A DNA stretch of 64,000 bases from the NCBI GenBank assembly GCA_964059195.1, contig CAXKWD010000006.1, positions 64,435,073 through 64,499,072 of the forward strand. The letters run 5' to 3'. The position numbers and the translations under genes are program-made. The notes below the pieces were generated by a model. That model did no database searches. It was given only the letters and a program-made list of their open reading frames with translations, and was not told the DNA's origin. Positions 43,317-54,260 of the stretch are shown here, one piece after another. Each line of letters begins with the position of its first letter. The first letter of the stretch is position 1. This DNA comes from Ectobius pallidus (Eukaryota; Arthropoda; Insecta; Blattodea; Ectobiidae).

Positions 43317-45090
43317 ATCATAATCTACCAGTATAATCTACTGCTGTGCGTAGAAAGGGCCTAACAGGAGTTACTCTCTAGTTAGGAAGATTGCCCATCA
43401 GCTGTTGAGCAGATTGTGCCTTTAGTTTATAGCAAGTCAGACACTTGTGTAGAACAGATTTCACCAGTCTGCGCACGCAAGGGATCCAATATGCTTGTCT
43501 TAAAGAGGCTATCGTAAGCTGATGTGAAGCATGTAAAAGTTTAAAATGTTCATGCTTTACAATTAGAGCAGTCAGATGGTGCTTGTTTGGCAATATGATC
43601 TGATGTTTAGCATCATATGCAAGATGAGATTTATCTATGCGACCACCAACTCGTAGAAGACCATTTTCGTCCAGAAATGGTGTTAATGTATGAATAGAAC
43701 TTTTAGCAGAAGTTTCTTTCAGATTTTTAAGATCTGCAATTTCACTCTTAAAAGATGAATGCTGAGCACTTTTAACACAAGTTTGTAAAGCTTGTTGAAG
43801 CTCTTCAGCTGTAATAGGTCCATGAAATTTTGTTTCATGGCGACATGCAGCAATAAATCTATTCATGTAGCATGTTACTCTTTGCAGGCGTCGGAGATCT
43901 GAGAATGTTGTAAGAAAATGTTCTCTCTCCTTTGTTGACACCAGACAGACATTTGCAAGTTGTTCTGATGAATCAGGAACACTTAATTGTTGCGGTTGTT
44001 TTGGCCAGGATGTCTCTGGTGAAGATAACCAGTTAGGACCGTGCCACCACAAATTGATTTCAGATAACTGCTCACAAGAAATTCCCCTTGAGACAAGATC
44101 TGCTGGATTTTCATGTGTGGCAATGTGTCGCCATGTAGCAGTCTCCGAAAGTTCTTGTATCTGTGACACACGATTTGCAACAAAGGTTTTCCACTTTCGT
44201 GCTTCAGTTTTGAGCCAAGAAAGTACCACAGTAGAATCTGACCACAAAAAACTTTGTGAAGGTTGTACCTTGAGGTCACTTAGCACTTTGTTGTATAATT
44301 TAGCAAGCAGAAGTGCACCACATAGTTCAAGGCGTGGAATGGTTTGCTTCTTTAGAGGAGAAACCTTAGATTTTGAACATAATAGTTGAATAGTAGTTTC
44401 ACCTTCACTATTTACAGAACGAATATATATACAAGCTCCATACGCCTTCTCGGAGGCGTCACAGAAACCATGTAATTGAATGTCCTGCACTGTACCAGAT
44501 GTAAGCACATATCTGGGAATACGCAAGGTGTGAATAGTAGCTAATGTTTCACAGATTTCCAGCCATTTCTCCACCAGATGCACAGGTACGGTTTCATCCC
44601 AGTCTAATTTCTCAATCCAGAGAGATTGCATAAAGATTTTAGCATTTATGACAATAGGACTAGCCAATCCTAGCGGATCAAAGATAGATGAAATAAGTGA
44701 AAGGATATTTCGTTTGGTTAGTTTACCTTGCACATGGGTTTGGAGTGAAGGATGTGATTGGATCTGGAATTTATCATTAACTGGATGCCAAAGTAATCCT
44801 AGGGCATGTATGTTTTCATTGTTATCAAGTGCCAGGGGCAATTGAGTTTCTCGATGTGAAGGAGGTACTGATTCCAATAAAGCTTCATGGTTGGAACACC
44901 ATTTTCGCAGAGGAAATCCACCACAATTGAGCATATCTGTAAGCTCCCTTTGCAGTTTCAGGGCTTCTTGGATGTCATTGTGGCCTGCTAAACAATCATC
45001 AACATAAAATGATTCCCGTACTGCCTGAGCAGCAAGCGGATACTTCTCTTCTTCTTCTAGCGCAAGCTGATGTAAAGATCTTATGGCCAA
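43317..45090 (-). pseudogene. BEL/Pao Pol: RT C-terminal half, RNase H, integrase zinc-binding end
   Basis: 570 open codons from 45090 to a TAG at 43378-43380, then about 18 more recognisable codons (RVTPVRPFLR) up to the deletion near 43322. The RT catalytic FYVDD is at residues 28-32. RNase H covers about 205-335 with FCDASEKAYG, PRLELCG, WSDS and HENPADLVSRG, so its acidic residues are present. The integrase zinc-binding domain follows at about 510-560 (H..H..C..C, LLHASH and CLTCYK). The DDE core that should come next, roughly 250 or more residues, is absent. The frame is continuous with the upstream ORF apart from one TAA at 45094-45096. Function as a whole polyprotein is lost. Confidence 0.92.
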
Positions 45091-45093
45091 AAA

Positions 45094-47664
45094 TTATGCA
45101 GATTTGGTACCATAAGTGACAGTAGTTAGAGCGTAGTCTTGTATGAGTTCATTAGGACTTGAACGCCACACAATTCTTTGAAGATTCTGATCTTCTTTAT
45201 GCATCCTTACTTGCCTGTACATTTTAGAAATGTCTGCTGAAAATGCATACTTGTAGGTGCGGAACCGAAGTACAATAGATGAAAGATCGTCTTGTATAGT
45301 TGGCCCTAGTTTCAAGATGTCGTTCAATGACTTGCCTGAAGACGACTTTGCTGAGGCATCGAATACAACTCGGGTTTTCGTGCTAGTTGAACTAGGTTTT
45401 ATAACAGCATGATGCGGCAAGTAGTAACATTTTTCTCCAGGCTGAGGAAGTGAAACCTTCTTCATGTGGCCTAGATTTTCATACTCTTCCAGAAATTTGG
45501 AATAGTCTTCTTTTAAGCTAGGGTTAGCTTCAAGTTTGCGTTCCAGGTGTCCTAAGCGTTTTATAGCTTGTTGCCTAGATTCGCCCAGAGAATCTACAGG
45601 TTGATTCTTGGGGAGTTGCACTACGAAGGCACCATCAGTTGCACGAGTAGTGTTTTCTACGTAGTGTTCTTCACATTCACGTTCCTCTTTGGTGTGTACT
45701 GCGCTGGGGAAGTCTTCCAGCTCCCAAAATTGCCTTAATTGCCTGTCCACGTTGTCGACAGTTACAAACAAGTTATGCTGTGAGAACGTCACCTTCTTGT
45801 TTTTAATGGCAGACTTAGGAACTGTACCACTGATTATCCAACCAAGTTCGGTGTTGGTCAGAACAGGCTGATTTGGCTTAACTATTCTTTCGTTTGTGAT
45901 TAATTGGAAGAATAAGTTGGCACCAATTAGCAATTGTACATCACCAGGTACATGGAATTTAGGGTCAGCTAATGGAAGTTCACTGGGAATATTGAATTTG
46001 TATGGGTCAATTTGGACAGCAGGAAGCTTATTTACAATGTGAGGTAGAACTAGGCAGTTTAGGTTAGCTTGGAAAGCGTGGATCCTGGATCTCATATTAA
46101 TAGTGATGCTGTGACCACAAGCTGAGGTGCCATTAATACCTCTTATGTGCGTATCCACTGCGCTAGTTGGTAATTGTAATTTCCTTGCCAAATCTTCCGT
46201 GATGAAATTAATCTGACTACCAGAATCAAGCAAAGCTCTGCATTTTACCAGTTTTCCATTTTTGTCTTCTATTTCGACCACTGCAGTTGCAAGAAGAATT
46301 TCACATTGGCTAGCCTTTTCTTTTATAGAACAGTAACTAGCTGGAATGTTTGTTGCCGTGCTGGCTGTAGAACTTTCTGAAGAAGGACTCTGACGAGAAA
46401 CCTTTTCACTTGAATGTGTGTCATTGTGTAACCATTTACTATGAAAGCCTTTCCCACATTTGCAAAACGATTTTAGCTTGCACTGATCTCTTCTGTGGTT
46501 AGGAGAGAAGCAGTTAAAACACAAGCGTTTAGATTTAATGACATTCCATCGTTGTGATACACTTAGTTCTTGGAAGTTCTTGCAATTTAATAAATTATGA
46601 TTATCATCGCAGCATGGGCACGTGTCTTCTTTTGTCGCAACATAAGAATGACGAGTGTGTTTTTCTGACTTCTTCTTCGTACTTTGCTCACCTTTGTGCT
46701 TAGATGGGCTGGACGTGTTGTTTACATCTGCCAATACTTCAAGGGAATTTGCCTTAGCTTCTAAAAACTTGATGAGGTCTTGAAGTGGTGTGAAGTTCTG
46801 AGAATCAATTCTTCCTTCCCATTCTTTTCGTACGCTCTCACAAAGGCTGTCCAAGATTAACTGCATGAGCATAACATCTTGTAATGGTATCTCTACATGT
46901 AAAGCTTCCACAGCATTTATGTTGCTTTGGAATTTATTAAGAATACTACGAAGATCATTCACATTTTCACTCTTCATCGTTGGTAAAGAGAGTAGATTAC
47001 GTACGTGAGCTGTGGCAATAATTCTTGTATTATCGTACCTGGAACATATTAGATTCCATGCTACACTGAAATTTTCACTAGTCACTGGTAGATTTTTTAT
47101 CAGTGCGTGTGCCTGGCCCTTTAATGATGACAGAAGGTAATGCAATTTCTGTATCGGTTCTAAGGCTGCATTATTGGCTACAAGACTGCCGAACGTGTCT
47201 TGGAAATGTTTGAACGTTGTGATGTCACCAGAGAAGGTTGGAAGCTGTATAGCAGGAAGTTGTATTGGCCTATTGTTGCACTGAGAAACAGCTGAATGAC
47301 AAGTATGATGTGAATTGGCACTGTTATGAGATCGCTGACTGTTCACAGAGTTTGCACTATGCACTTGCTGCTCGTGATGACATAGGATTGCACTGAGTTT
47401 AGCTTTTAACTCGAAGTAACCATTCATCATAACTTCCTTGTATTCTGCATGTTCATCCAAATCTTCTTCTGCTTCCACAAGAGATTCTATTTGTGTTTGA
47501 ACAATATCAAATTTGTCCCATATTTCATTTATCTTGTCAAATTTAACTTTTAATAAAAACACATCGGTGTCTTGATTTGCAGTTTCACAAGACTTTTGTA
47601 GAAAAGTAAGCTCTCGCTTAATAACGCCTCTACGTCTAATTAAGGCTCGTAAATCACCTTCCAT
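45094..47664 (-). CDS. BEL/Pao Gag-protease-RT (N-terminal part), 856 aa
   Basis: Starts at the Met at 47664, about 300 bp after the 5' LTR. Residues 1-110 are helical and polar. A DUF1759-type Gag core follows (PAIQLPTFSGD near 137, to about 290). Zinc motifs are CPCCDDNHNLLNC near 349 and CFNCFSPNHRRDQC at 382-395. The aspartic protease has LLDSGSQINF at 478-487. The first half of RT begins near 745, with RVVFDAS and FSADISKMYRQV, the latter holding the first catalytic Asp near 810. The frame ends at a TAA just after TYGTKSA, inside RT, where the family normally continues without a break. The product could supply Gag and protease but not a whole polymerase. The stop is more likely a disabling mutation than a read-through signal. 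Confidence 0.92.
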   Translation of the reverse strand: MEGDLRALIRRRGVIKRELTFLQKSCETANQDTDVFLLKVKFDKINEIWDKFDIVQTQIESLVEAEEDLDEHAEYKEVMMNGYFELKAKLSAILCHHEQQVHSANSVNSQRSHNSANSHHTCHSAVSQCNNRPIQLPAIQLPTFSGDITTFKHFQDTFGSLVANNAALEPIQKLHYLLSSLKGQAHALIKNLPVTSENFSVAWNLICSRYDNTRIIATAHVRNLLSLPTMKSENVNDLRSILNKFQSNINAVEALHVEIPLQDVMLMQLILDSLCESVRKEWEGRIDSQNFTPLQDLIKFLEAKANSLEVLADVNNTSSPSKHKGEQSTKKKSEKHTRHSYVATKEDTCPCCDDNHNLLNCKNFQELSVSQRWNVIKSKRLCFNCFSPNHRRDQCKLKSFCKCGKGFHSKWLHNDTHSSEKVSRQSPSSESSTASTATNIPASYCSIKEKASQCEILLATAVVEIEDKNGKLVKCRALLDSGSQINFITEDLARKLQLPTSAVDTHIRGINGTSACGHSITINMRSRIHAFQANLNCLVLPHIVNKLPAVQIDPYKFNIPSELPLADPKFHVPGDVQLLIGANLFFQLITNERIVKPNQPVLTNTELGWIISGTVPKSAIKNKKVTFSQHNLFVTVDNVDRQLRQFWELEDFPSAVHTKEERECEEHYVENTTRATDGAFVVQLPKNQPVDSLGESRQQAIKRLGHLERKLEANPSLKEDYSKFLEEYENLGHMKKVSLPQPGEKCYYLPHHAVIKPSSTSTKTRVVFDASAKSSSGKSLNDILKLGPTIQDDLSSIVLRFRTYKYAFSADISKMYRQVRMHKEDQNLQRIVWRSSPNELIQDYALTTVTYGTKSA

Positions 47665-47959
47665 GTTGTGTGTGAAATGTGGAAATTACTTGCAATTGAC
47701 AATTGAATTCTACCACTGCTGCACGATAATATGTGAGTCAGCTGTTCACTGCTTTCTTGATGTCTTTTGAGCTGTTGTGTTTTCTGTAGTACTGAAGCAC
47801 TGCCGAATAGATGATACAGAGTTTATGTACTAGAAATCGTAGCTCTTGAATACGCGGATGCCGTCGCGGTTGAGTCTGCATACAATGAACGAGATCGATA
47901 AGACGAGACAAACCATATATATGTGTGTGTGAATAATGAAATTGTTTCTTTAGTAGTCC

Positions 47960-47976
47960 GGTCCGTTGAGGAACCA
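47960..47976 (-). promoter_or_regulatory. Primer-binding site of the BEL/Pao element
   Basis: On the minus strand, two bases after the 5' LTR, TGGTTCCTCAACGGACC begins with the TGG that pairs with a tRNA CCA end. I could not identify the tRNA from the sequence. Confidence 0.65.
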
Positions 47977-47978
47977 AA

Positions 47979-48889
47979 TGTTAGGGATCGGACGGAAAAT
48001 ATATCCGGTCCGAGAGGGCAAATGTACGGTATCAGGACCGTGAGGACAATGTTAGGATAAGGTACTTCTCAAATAGAAATTGCTTTTAGGTTTGGAAGGG
48101 ACTTCAGTTGGAAGTGCATAAGATAGGAAAGATTAGCCACCTCTGAATAGCTAGTGAGGACCAGATTCGAATGAATCAAAATGAGAGCAAATAGACTGTA
48201 ACCTCAGGACTCTGGTATCAGGAATCCACGGACTACTTAAGGAAAACAATTGAAATATGAAATAATCACAACTTACTAGATTCACACACAATAATTATTG
48301 AAACTAATTGAAAAGAAACACTGATACATAAGATGCAAGAGTACGTTATCACACGTGGTTGTAAATATTAATTTCTTGGAAAACTTGATAAATAATATCT
48401 TAAAATGCGTAGATTAACTTGCTCTTGAAGTTAACACTAAACTTTTGCATGTAGTTTAGTCGTAAAAGCTGATATAAGCACTGGAACATGTAGCGTTGGT
48501 TGCACAACTGTTGCGTAATATCAAACTTCTGTAATTCGGAGAATTCACTCGCGAACTTTATGAATTATATGTAATTATGTATGAATAATTACTGAGAGCC
48601 ACAATTGCGCACAATTGTGACTATTCGCCGCTTTCTAGAGCAAGTTTAATGGAACTTGGTAGAAAAAGCGGGAATGTTTCGAGCCTACTAGATACACTGT
48701 TATCTGAGTGAGGTCTCGTGCAATACTAACTGGCGTGACGCTAAACCACCACATATAACAAAAGAAATTAGCAAGTCATGCATGATCCCACAATGCCTTG
48801 AGGCGCGAATTAAAAGACAATCAAAGCGGGACATTGCAAGCGGACAGTTTGAAACATTCTAAAGTAGAAACATGTTGCTTGCGCGAACA
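47979..48889 (-). repeat. BEL/Pao 5' LTR (right)
   Basis: 911 bp, the partner of 41839-42749. In the element's orientation this is the promoter-bearing LTR; I could not place a convincing TATA box or start site. Confidence 0.95.
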
Positions 48890-48930
48890 ACACTATTCTT
48901 TCACTTATGCTTATCAAACGACACCGTCAA

Positions 48931-49010
48931 ACTGACTGAGTTGGCTAATTGGTAACGCCTTGGACTCGTATTCTGGAGGTCCCCGGATCAAATCCCGGAG
49001 CCGGCAGATT
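48931..49010 (+). mobile_element. tRNA-like sequence, SINE head or tRNA pseudogene
   Basis: An A-box-like TTGGCTAATTGGTAACGCC (48941-48959) and a B-box-like GGATCAAATCC (48985-48995) are at tRNA distance, and CCCCGG / CCGGAG can form a T arm. The acceptor stem does not close well and a T-rich tail follows. More likely a SINE head than a working tRNA gene. It begins about 36 bp after the BEL target duplication. Confidence 0.55.
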
Positions 49011-49104
49011 TGACATAGATTTTTTTAATTTTATTTTTATGTGAGTGCGCGATTGTCAAGGTATCACAAATCTGTAGTTCTGCTGACGCTGGTCGATTTT
49101 AATC

Positions 49105-49215
49105 TGATTAGAAAAACTTATTTTCTGCATATCAATATATCATAATTGCAATTATAATTGATTCAACAAAAACATACTGGCACTTTGTTGTATCAGTTTA
49201 CCTGATTTTATTTTA
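49105..49215 (+). repeat. Dispersed repeat (AGCCGTTG family), partial copy 3
   Basis: Shares TTTTCTGCAT, ATAATTGCAATTATAATTGA, ACTTTGTTGTATCAGTTTAC and TGATTTTATTTT with 36765-36860 and 52680-52770. Confidence 0.75.
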
Positions 49216-50037
49216 TATTTTGATATTAGGTGCAAGTACCACCAAACAATGCATAACATAATTCAGCTAAACAGAAAGTAACTTACTTACTGATATTCAC
49301 CGTTTCCAGTGAATTTAGAAAAGAAATTCTTACTGAGCCATCAGACTTCCCCAAACACTCCTTTAGATGATTTTAGCAAAGAGATGGTTTAAACAAAAAT
49401 AAGATATTGAATTTATTAAAAGAGACTTTTAAATACGGTAGTTATTGGAAGAGTAGACAAAATAATTACCTACTTTTTTTCAGGAAACTTGCAAATAGTA
49501 TTTTGGTCAAGTATAGTCGTCATTATAGACAAAGTTTCATCTTCTTCCATGGAATGTATCACACATAAAAAATCAATTATTTATTTCCTCTTTTAGTGTG
49601 TGCCGTTCACAGATATCCATAGAAATAGTTGACTACCTGAAATCGATATTTTTGGAGTGATATCTTTCCAATTAAAGATTATTAAATTTCCTACAACTTT
49701 CATGCTCTTGAATTTTCTGTAGGACGTGCCAGTTTGCTCCTATCCAACTGGAAACATGAAGAAAACTTAGTTTCACTTTTTGGGAAAAAGCCTTATCAAG
49801 ATTACTAAAACAAGATTTTGATCTGATGTTTTAGCAAAAAATGCATAGTTTAGGAGATATTGTCATAAGGGCATGACCCTAGGACGTGACCAGGAGTTGC
49901 TATCTCTCTGCGGCATGTGTGGCAGAGGTTACCGTCCTGGGATCTAGGCATGTAGCCTAGCTTGAGCGCCAGAAACATTAAATGTCATTTTGATGGCATC
50001 GCTCCATTCGCTGCAAGTTAGACCATGACGGTGTTTT
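49216..50037. other. AT-rich stretch, GC rising toward the foldback element
   Basis: No gene recognised. The last 150 bp are more GC-rich and may belong to the following foldback element. Confidence 0.4.
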
Positions 50038-50597
50038 ATGCCGGTTGTCGACCAAGAGCTAAGCTAACATAGGGTACGCGCAAGACGGAACCGGGATGGT
50101 CGCATGCTGCAGGCCGCATGAAGAATGAAGTCATGTCTTCTTACGAGGGTGAACAAGACGCCGCTTGGATGGTCGCTTGCCAGCCATCTGGTCAGGCCGC
50201 AGTTTGGTAGTAGAATGCTAGCCCTCTTTTTTCATGCAACCGGCCGCTAGCGTGTAGTTTAGATTCAGGCGTTCCACGTGTGCATTTTGCAATCTCTCCA
50301 CAAACAAAGGACTGTTTATAAGATACATCCTTTGTAATAAGCTCAGACCACCAAAATAAATACTGTTACTACTCAATGAAGGGATTGTAGAGATTAGTCA
50401 TGGCTACTGTTACTCACTTGTTTATATTCAGTATTGTTGTATAATTTATAGTAACCTAAGAATTTTATATTATGTTAATTTTCGTGTTGCGGGGTTAAGT
50501 GTGTTCGTTTGATTGTCTTCTTGTGCTCTGAAGATTGAATACAACGGTCGCACCAACTCAAGAAAACAACAACAACAACAATAATAACAATAATAAC

Positions 50598-50640
<43 letters not shown>

Positions 50641-51390
50641 TTTCTAACCATACATTGGTTCTCCATCTCAAACCGATTAAAAAAATATTTCCGGCCACAA
50701 AAACTATTTTTTTGCCGAAAAAAGTTTTTGCTCCATTTTTTTGGCGAACTTTCTGTCCTAGCACCTAAAGTATTGGGTTTACAACTAAAACTTTTAGAAG
50801 TAAAGCTGTAAATTTACTATAAAATACACATTCAATTAAATTTATTCAATAGACATTCAAAATACTCTTGTGACATATTTTACATGTAACTAATTTTGAT
50901 GAAGCTTCCTGTAATTAGTTTAAATTCATAAATTCATTCCCATTGCCTTCTGTGTCTTCAGAACCTTATGAATGAGAATATAATAACAAAGAAATGAAAA
51001 TAAAAAAGGAGATAATTCAGAAACTTAATCCATAACATGCGACCTGCTAGTTAGCGAACAGGCTGCGTCTTGCGCATACACACTTCATACTCGGCACCTG
51101 GCTCAAAAACGTAGCGACCAGGAAGGGGACCAACCAAGCTGCGTCTTGTTCGTACCCTTAGATTAGCTTAGCTCACATACAGTGAGGGATTTCATAAGAA
51201 GTTGTGCCGACAAAACTACATACAAAGTTTCATGAAAATCCGATAAAGAGCATTGCCGACATAACTGTGCCACTGTGAGTTGTGCCGACAAAACTACATA
51301 TGAAATCCGGCATAACTACATATGAAATCCCGCACTGTATGTGAGCTAAGCTAAACTAACTTAGCTTAGCTCTTGATCGACAACCGGCAT
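50038..51390. mobile_element. Large foldback-like element with repeated arms
   Basis: The ends are inverted: ATGCCGGTTGTCGACCAAGA at 50038 and its near-exact complement ending at 51390, followed on each side by GCTAAGCTAA. Inside each arm are diverged copies of a unit around GGTACG.RCAAGACGC.GC..GG and TGGTCGC (about 50073-50190 and, reversed, 51045-51165). A second inverted pair lies near the right end (51162-51200 and 51307-51350, ACTGTATGTGAGCTAAGCTAA). The centre is AT-rich with an AAC/AAT array. The left arm ends about 200 bp in. No TSD or transposase was found. Confidence 0.65.
50566..50639. repeat. AAC/AAT microsatellite
   Basis: AAC units pass into AAT units, about 24 in all, within the foldback element. 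Confidence 0.95.
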
Positions 51391-51521
51391 TATCCAGTAA
51401 TTAGTGCTAGTGAGTTCTTTATATAAATCTGCTCCAATACCTTTATGAGGTAAAGAGCTCCAAACTGTTTCTTAAAGTTTGTCTTATTTTCTTGTAAATA
51501 GTATCTGGTAGTTCGCTATGT

Positions 51522-52115
51522 ATATTAAGTGCCAGTATGGTACTTATGAGATTGTGTATGGGGACGGGAAAATGTCTGTCCGTCCGTGTGTCTGTACGCG
51601 CGATAACTCAAATACGCTTAATTGGATATTAATGAAACTTGGTGTACGCATTTATAATGTTCATGGGAAGAACCCTGTTGATATTGGACCAAATCGGTTG
51701 ACCGGTACCGGACTAAAACCCAATTTAGTGTCTATTTTAAAGGCGCGATAACTCAAATACCCTTTATCGGATTTTCATGAAACTAGGTATAGGCAATGTC
51801 CATGGACTAAAACCCAATTTAGTGTCTATTTTAAAGGCGCGATAACTCAAATACCCTTTATCGGATTTTCATGAAACTTGGTATAGGAAATGTCCATGGA
51901 AAGAAGTCTATTGATATTGGACCAAATCGGTTGGGCAGTACCGGAATAATGCCCAATTTAGTGCCTTTTTATGGTAATATATCACAAAGGCGCGGATAAC
52001 TAAAATGCTCTTTATCGGATTTTCATGAAACTTTGTATACGCATTTATGACGTTTTTTGGTACAAGCCAATTGAATTTGGGCCAAAGCGGTTGACCGGTA
52101 CCGAAATAACGAGTG
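51522..52115 (+). repeat. Dispersed repeat (GCGATAACTC family), copy 4, expanded as a tandem array
   Basis: Starts ATTAAGTGCCAGTATGGTAC. The core CGATAACTCAAATACSC recurs at about 51600, 51746 and 51840, with a diverged fourth at about 51990. Each is followed by GGATTTTCATGAAAC or a variant, and three by TTGGACCAAATCGGTT or a close variant. Units are about 95-150 bp. The second and third are almost identical over 60 bp, so part of the expansion is recent. A 33-bp piece of the fourth unit is also present, reversed, at 51218-51250 in the neighbouring foldback element. Confidence 0.88.
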
Positions 52116-52790
52116 TATTAATATTAATTTTTTAATGAATATTCTTCCATAGCCCACAATATATTAAAATAACGTAACAAATTGCCAATCGTATATTGAT
52201 ATTGTTAGCAGCCTTGATTGCTTCATATCTTCGTAACGATGTCAGTGTATGCTAAATAATAATGTAAATAATGTAAATGAAAGATTGAAAACAACTAGCC
52301 GTTGAATATTGATATTATATTGTGCATTCTATGGATATGTAGACTACCGATATTTACATTAGGCTATATTTTAAAGGCGGCCGGTGCGTAAGGCTGACAA
52401 CCTTACCACCTCCATGTGCCGATGTCTAAAAATCTGGGAGCCTCAACCTCCTGGAACCCTCTGGGCCTCCATGGCCTGTAATAGGGAACACTTTACTTTA
52501 TATTTTAATGTGAGTATTTTTCTTATTCGTTCCTGTACAGCAATATACCTAATGTAATTTCTGACAGATTTAATATTGACTTTTTATTCGTTCATAACCT
52601 TTAAGGCTGCTTTAAACTTGAAACAGACATATCAGCGAATCATAGGCCTATTGCCTCATTGTAATTATTGCAAAAATAACTTTTCTGCATGGGCCTATTA
52701 TAATTGCGTTTATCACTGATTAAATAAAGCATACTGACACTTTGTTATAACAGTTAACCCGATTTTATTTTTAATGTTATCATCAGCTGT
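52116..52790 (+). repeat. Dispersed repeat (AGCCGTTG family), copy 4, with inserted module
   Basis: TAGCCGTTGAATATTGATATTATATTGTGCATTC (split by eye into TAGCCGTTGAATA and ATATTGTGCATTC) lies near 52293. The family order then continues to ACTTTGTTAT near 52740. It is interrupted at 52381-52503 by a GC-richer module (GTGCGTAAGGCTGACAACC to CACTTTACTTTA) that is also at 2500-2593; TATATTTTAA is found on both sides of the module, which suggests an insertion with duplicated target. Confidence 0.7.
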
Positions 52791-54177
52791 TATTTGAAGA
52801 TAATCTAGGCTCTTAGTGGTTTAGTAGGATTTTCGTAGGTCATTACAGGAATTATTATTTTTACCTCCCATGATATTATGGATGGATCAGTACTAATACG
52901 AACCTCCCAGAGAACACAAAGTCACATCACATAGACGGAAATTCATGGAAACATAGATCAGCTTACAAAATCCTCAGTTTTTTACAACGTATATGTTCAT
53001 TTTCATCTAATTCGTTCTTTTTAATTTTGTTTCGCAGCTGATTATCCATTTGTAATAATTTGTATAGAGATTTTATTTACTACATCTAGGATTTTCTCTA
53101 TTTCCAATTTACATAATGCTATCAATACTATTTAAGTTAATGCCGGATAAAAATAATTCATGATGATATTCAAATCAAATATGAAAATATATACAAACAT
53201 GATCTGAATCTTTTTCGTTGAAATTTGTTGAATTTCTTCTAGAGGGTTACGAGAAATTTAGATTGCTTAATTTATAGAGTCCACTGTAAATCCGCCGAAG
53301 CTGGTAGAATGTCGATGCACATTCTAGTTCTGCTTTATATAAATATCTAATTGACGACCTTAGCATTAATTTCACAACGTATGCTACGTAAAACGTTATC
53401 AGTGTAGTTATCCAAAGTTCCCGCTGGGGAATTTCTGTCGTCCCAACCCTTGCAGTCTATGAGTTAAAGCATATCAAAACTGTTTAGCTGTCAAAGTATT
53501 GCTATACAAATATTCAACACAATATATACACATCAAGTATTATACACTTTTAGAATTCATAAACTAACTCAGAACAACATTAAGAAGAGAAAAATGCATA
53601 TCCTGTGCCTCTATAAATTTGTATAAAACTACCGTATTACCTTATCCAGAGATGAAAACTATAAGCTTTTTTTTTTGTGCACTCACGCTAGCTTATATTT
53701 ATGGAAATCTGTTCCAAGTACCGCTATGAAAATAAAAATTGAGCATCCGAAACGGGCGAAAAATTTGCATACGGAATTGTAAAAAATCAATTTGTCGTCC
53801 ATCCCTTCACATATTTTTTATGGAAGTGTAAAAGGTGTAAAACAGGGATGCTGGATCGGGAATGCCACATGTAGGCATTTGGTATTCACAGCGAGACATT
53901 ACCAGTGTACACGCTGTTTTTTCCGGCCCGCTAAATCATAAAGGGTGGGAGCGTTCACTTGGCTGGAGGATTACAATAGACTTGCATAACTTTGAGTGAG
54001 AGAGAGCCGCATACGAGAATCGACTGGTGTGAGTGAGAACTCATATAGGCCTATATGTATATAAGAGAGTGAGTGGAAAACTGTATGCGTTACGTAACGG
54101 TACGATGTATCATAGAGTGAGGTAGCGGATATGATGCTGAAGAGGGAAGAAAAAGAGAGAGGAAAGAGTAGAAACAG

Positions 54178-54178
<1 letters not shown>
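52791..54178. other. AT-rich stretch, nothing recognised
   Basis: No gene, TIR pair or RNA signature recognised. Confidence 0.45.
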
Positions 54179-54219
<41 letters not shown>

Positions 54220-54258
54220 GGCCTCTATATATATCCCCATGTATATATATATATATAT
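54179..54258. repeat. TA microsatellite with short interruption
   Basis: Two TA arrays (54179-54217 and about 54227-54258) separated by a short GC-containing spacer; the SINE abuts the right end. Confidence 0.93.
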
Positions 54259-54260
54259 GG

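Larger units (their letters stand above)
41834..48894 (-). mobile_element. BEL/Pao LTR retrotransposon, minus strand, young but defective
   Basis: LTR to LTR 41839-48889 (7051 bp), with the 5-bp TSD ACACT at 41834-41838 and 48890-48894. Identical-length 911-bp LTRs start TG and end CA and differ at about two positions, so insertion is recent. The internal region encodes Gag, protease, RT, RNase H and the two ends of integrase in one polyprotein, the BEL/Pao order. Two in-frame stops interrupt it and the integrase catalytic core is deleted, so this copy could not integrate by itself. It either was damaged after insertion or moved using proteins from an intact relative. Confidence 0.95.

Noticed and set aside
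45091..45096. Programmed read-through of the BEL/Pao stop
   Set aside because: The stop lies inside RT rather than at the Gag-Pol border, so a disabling mutation is the simpler reading.
48931..49010. Functional tRNA gene
   Set aside because: A and B boxes are recognisable but the acceptor stem and anticodon arm do not fold well.
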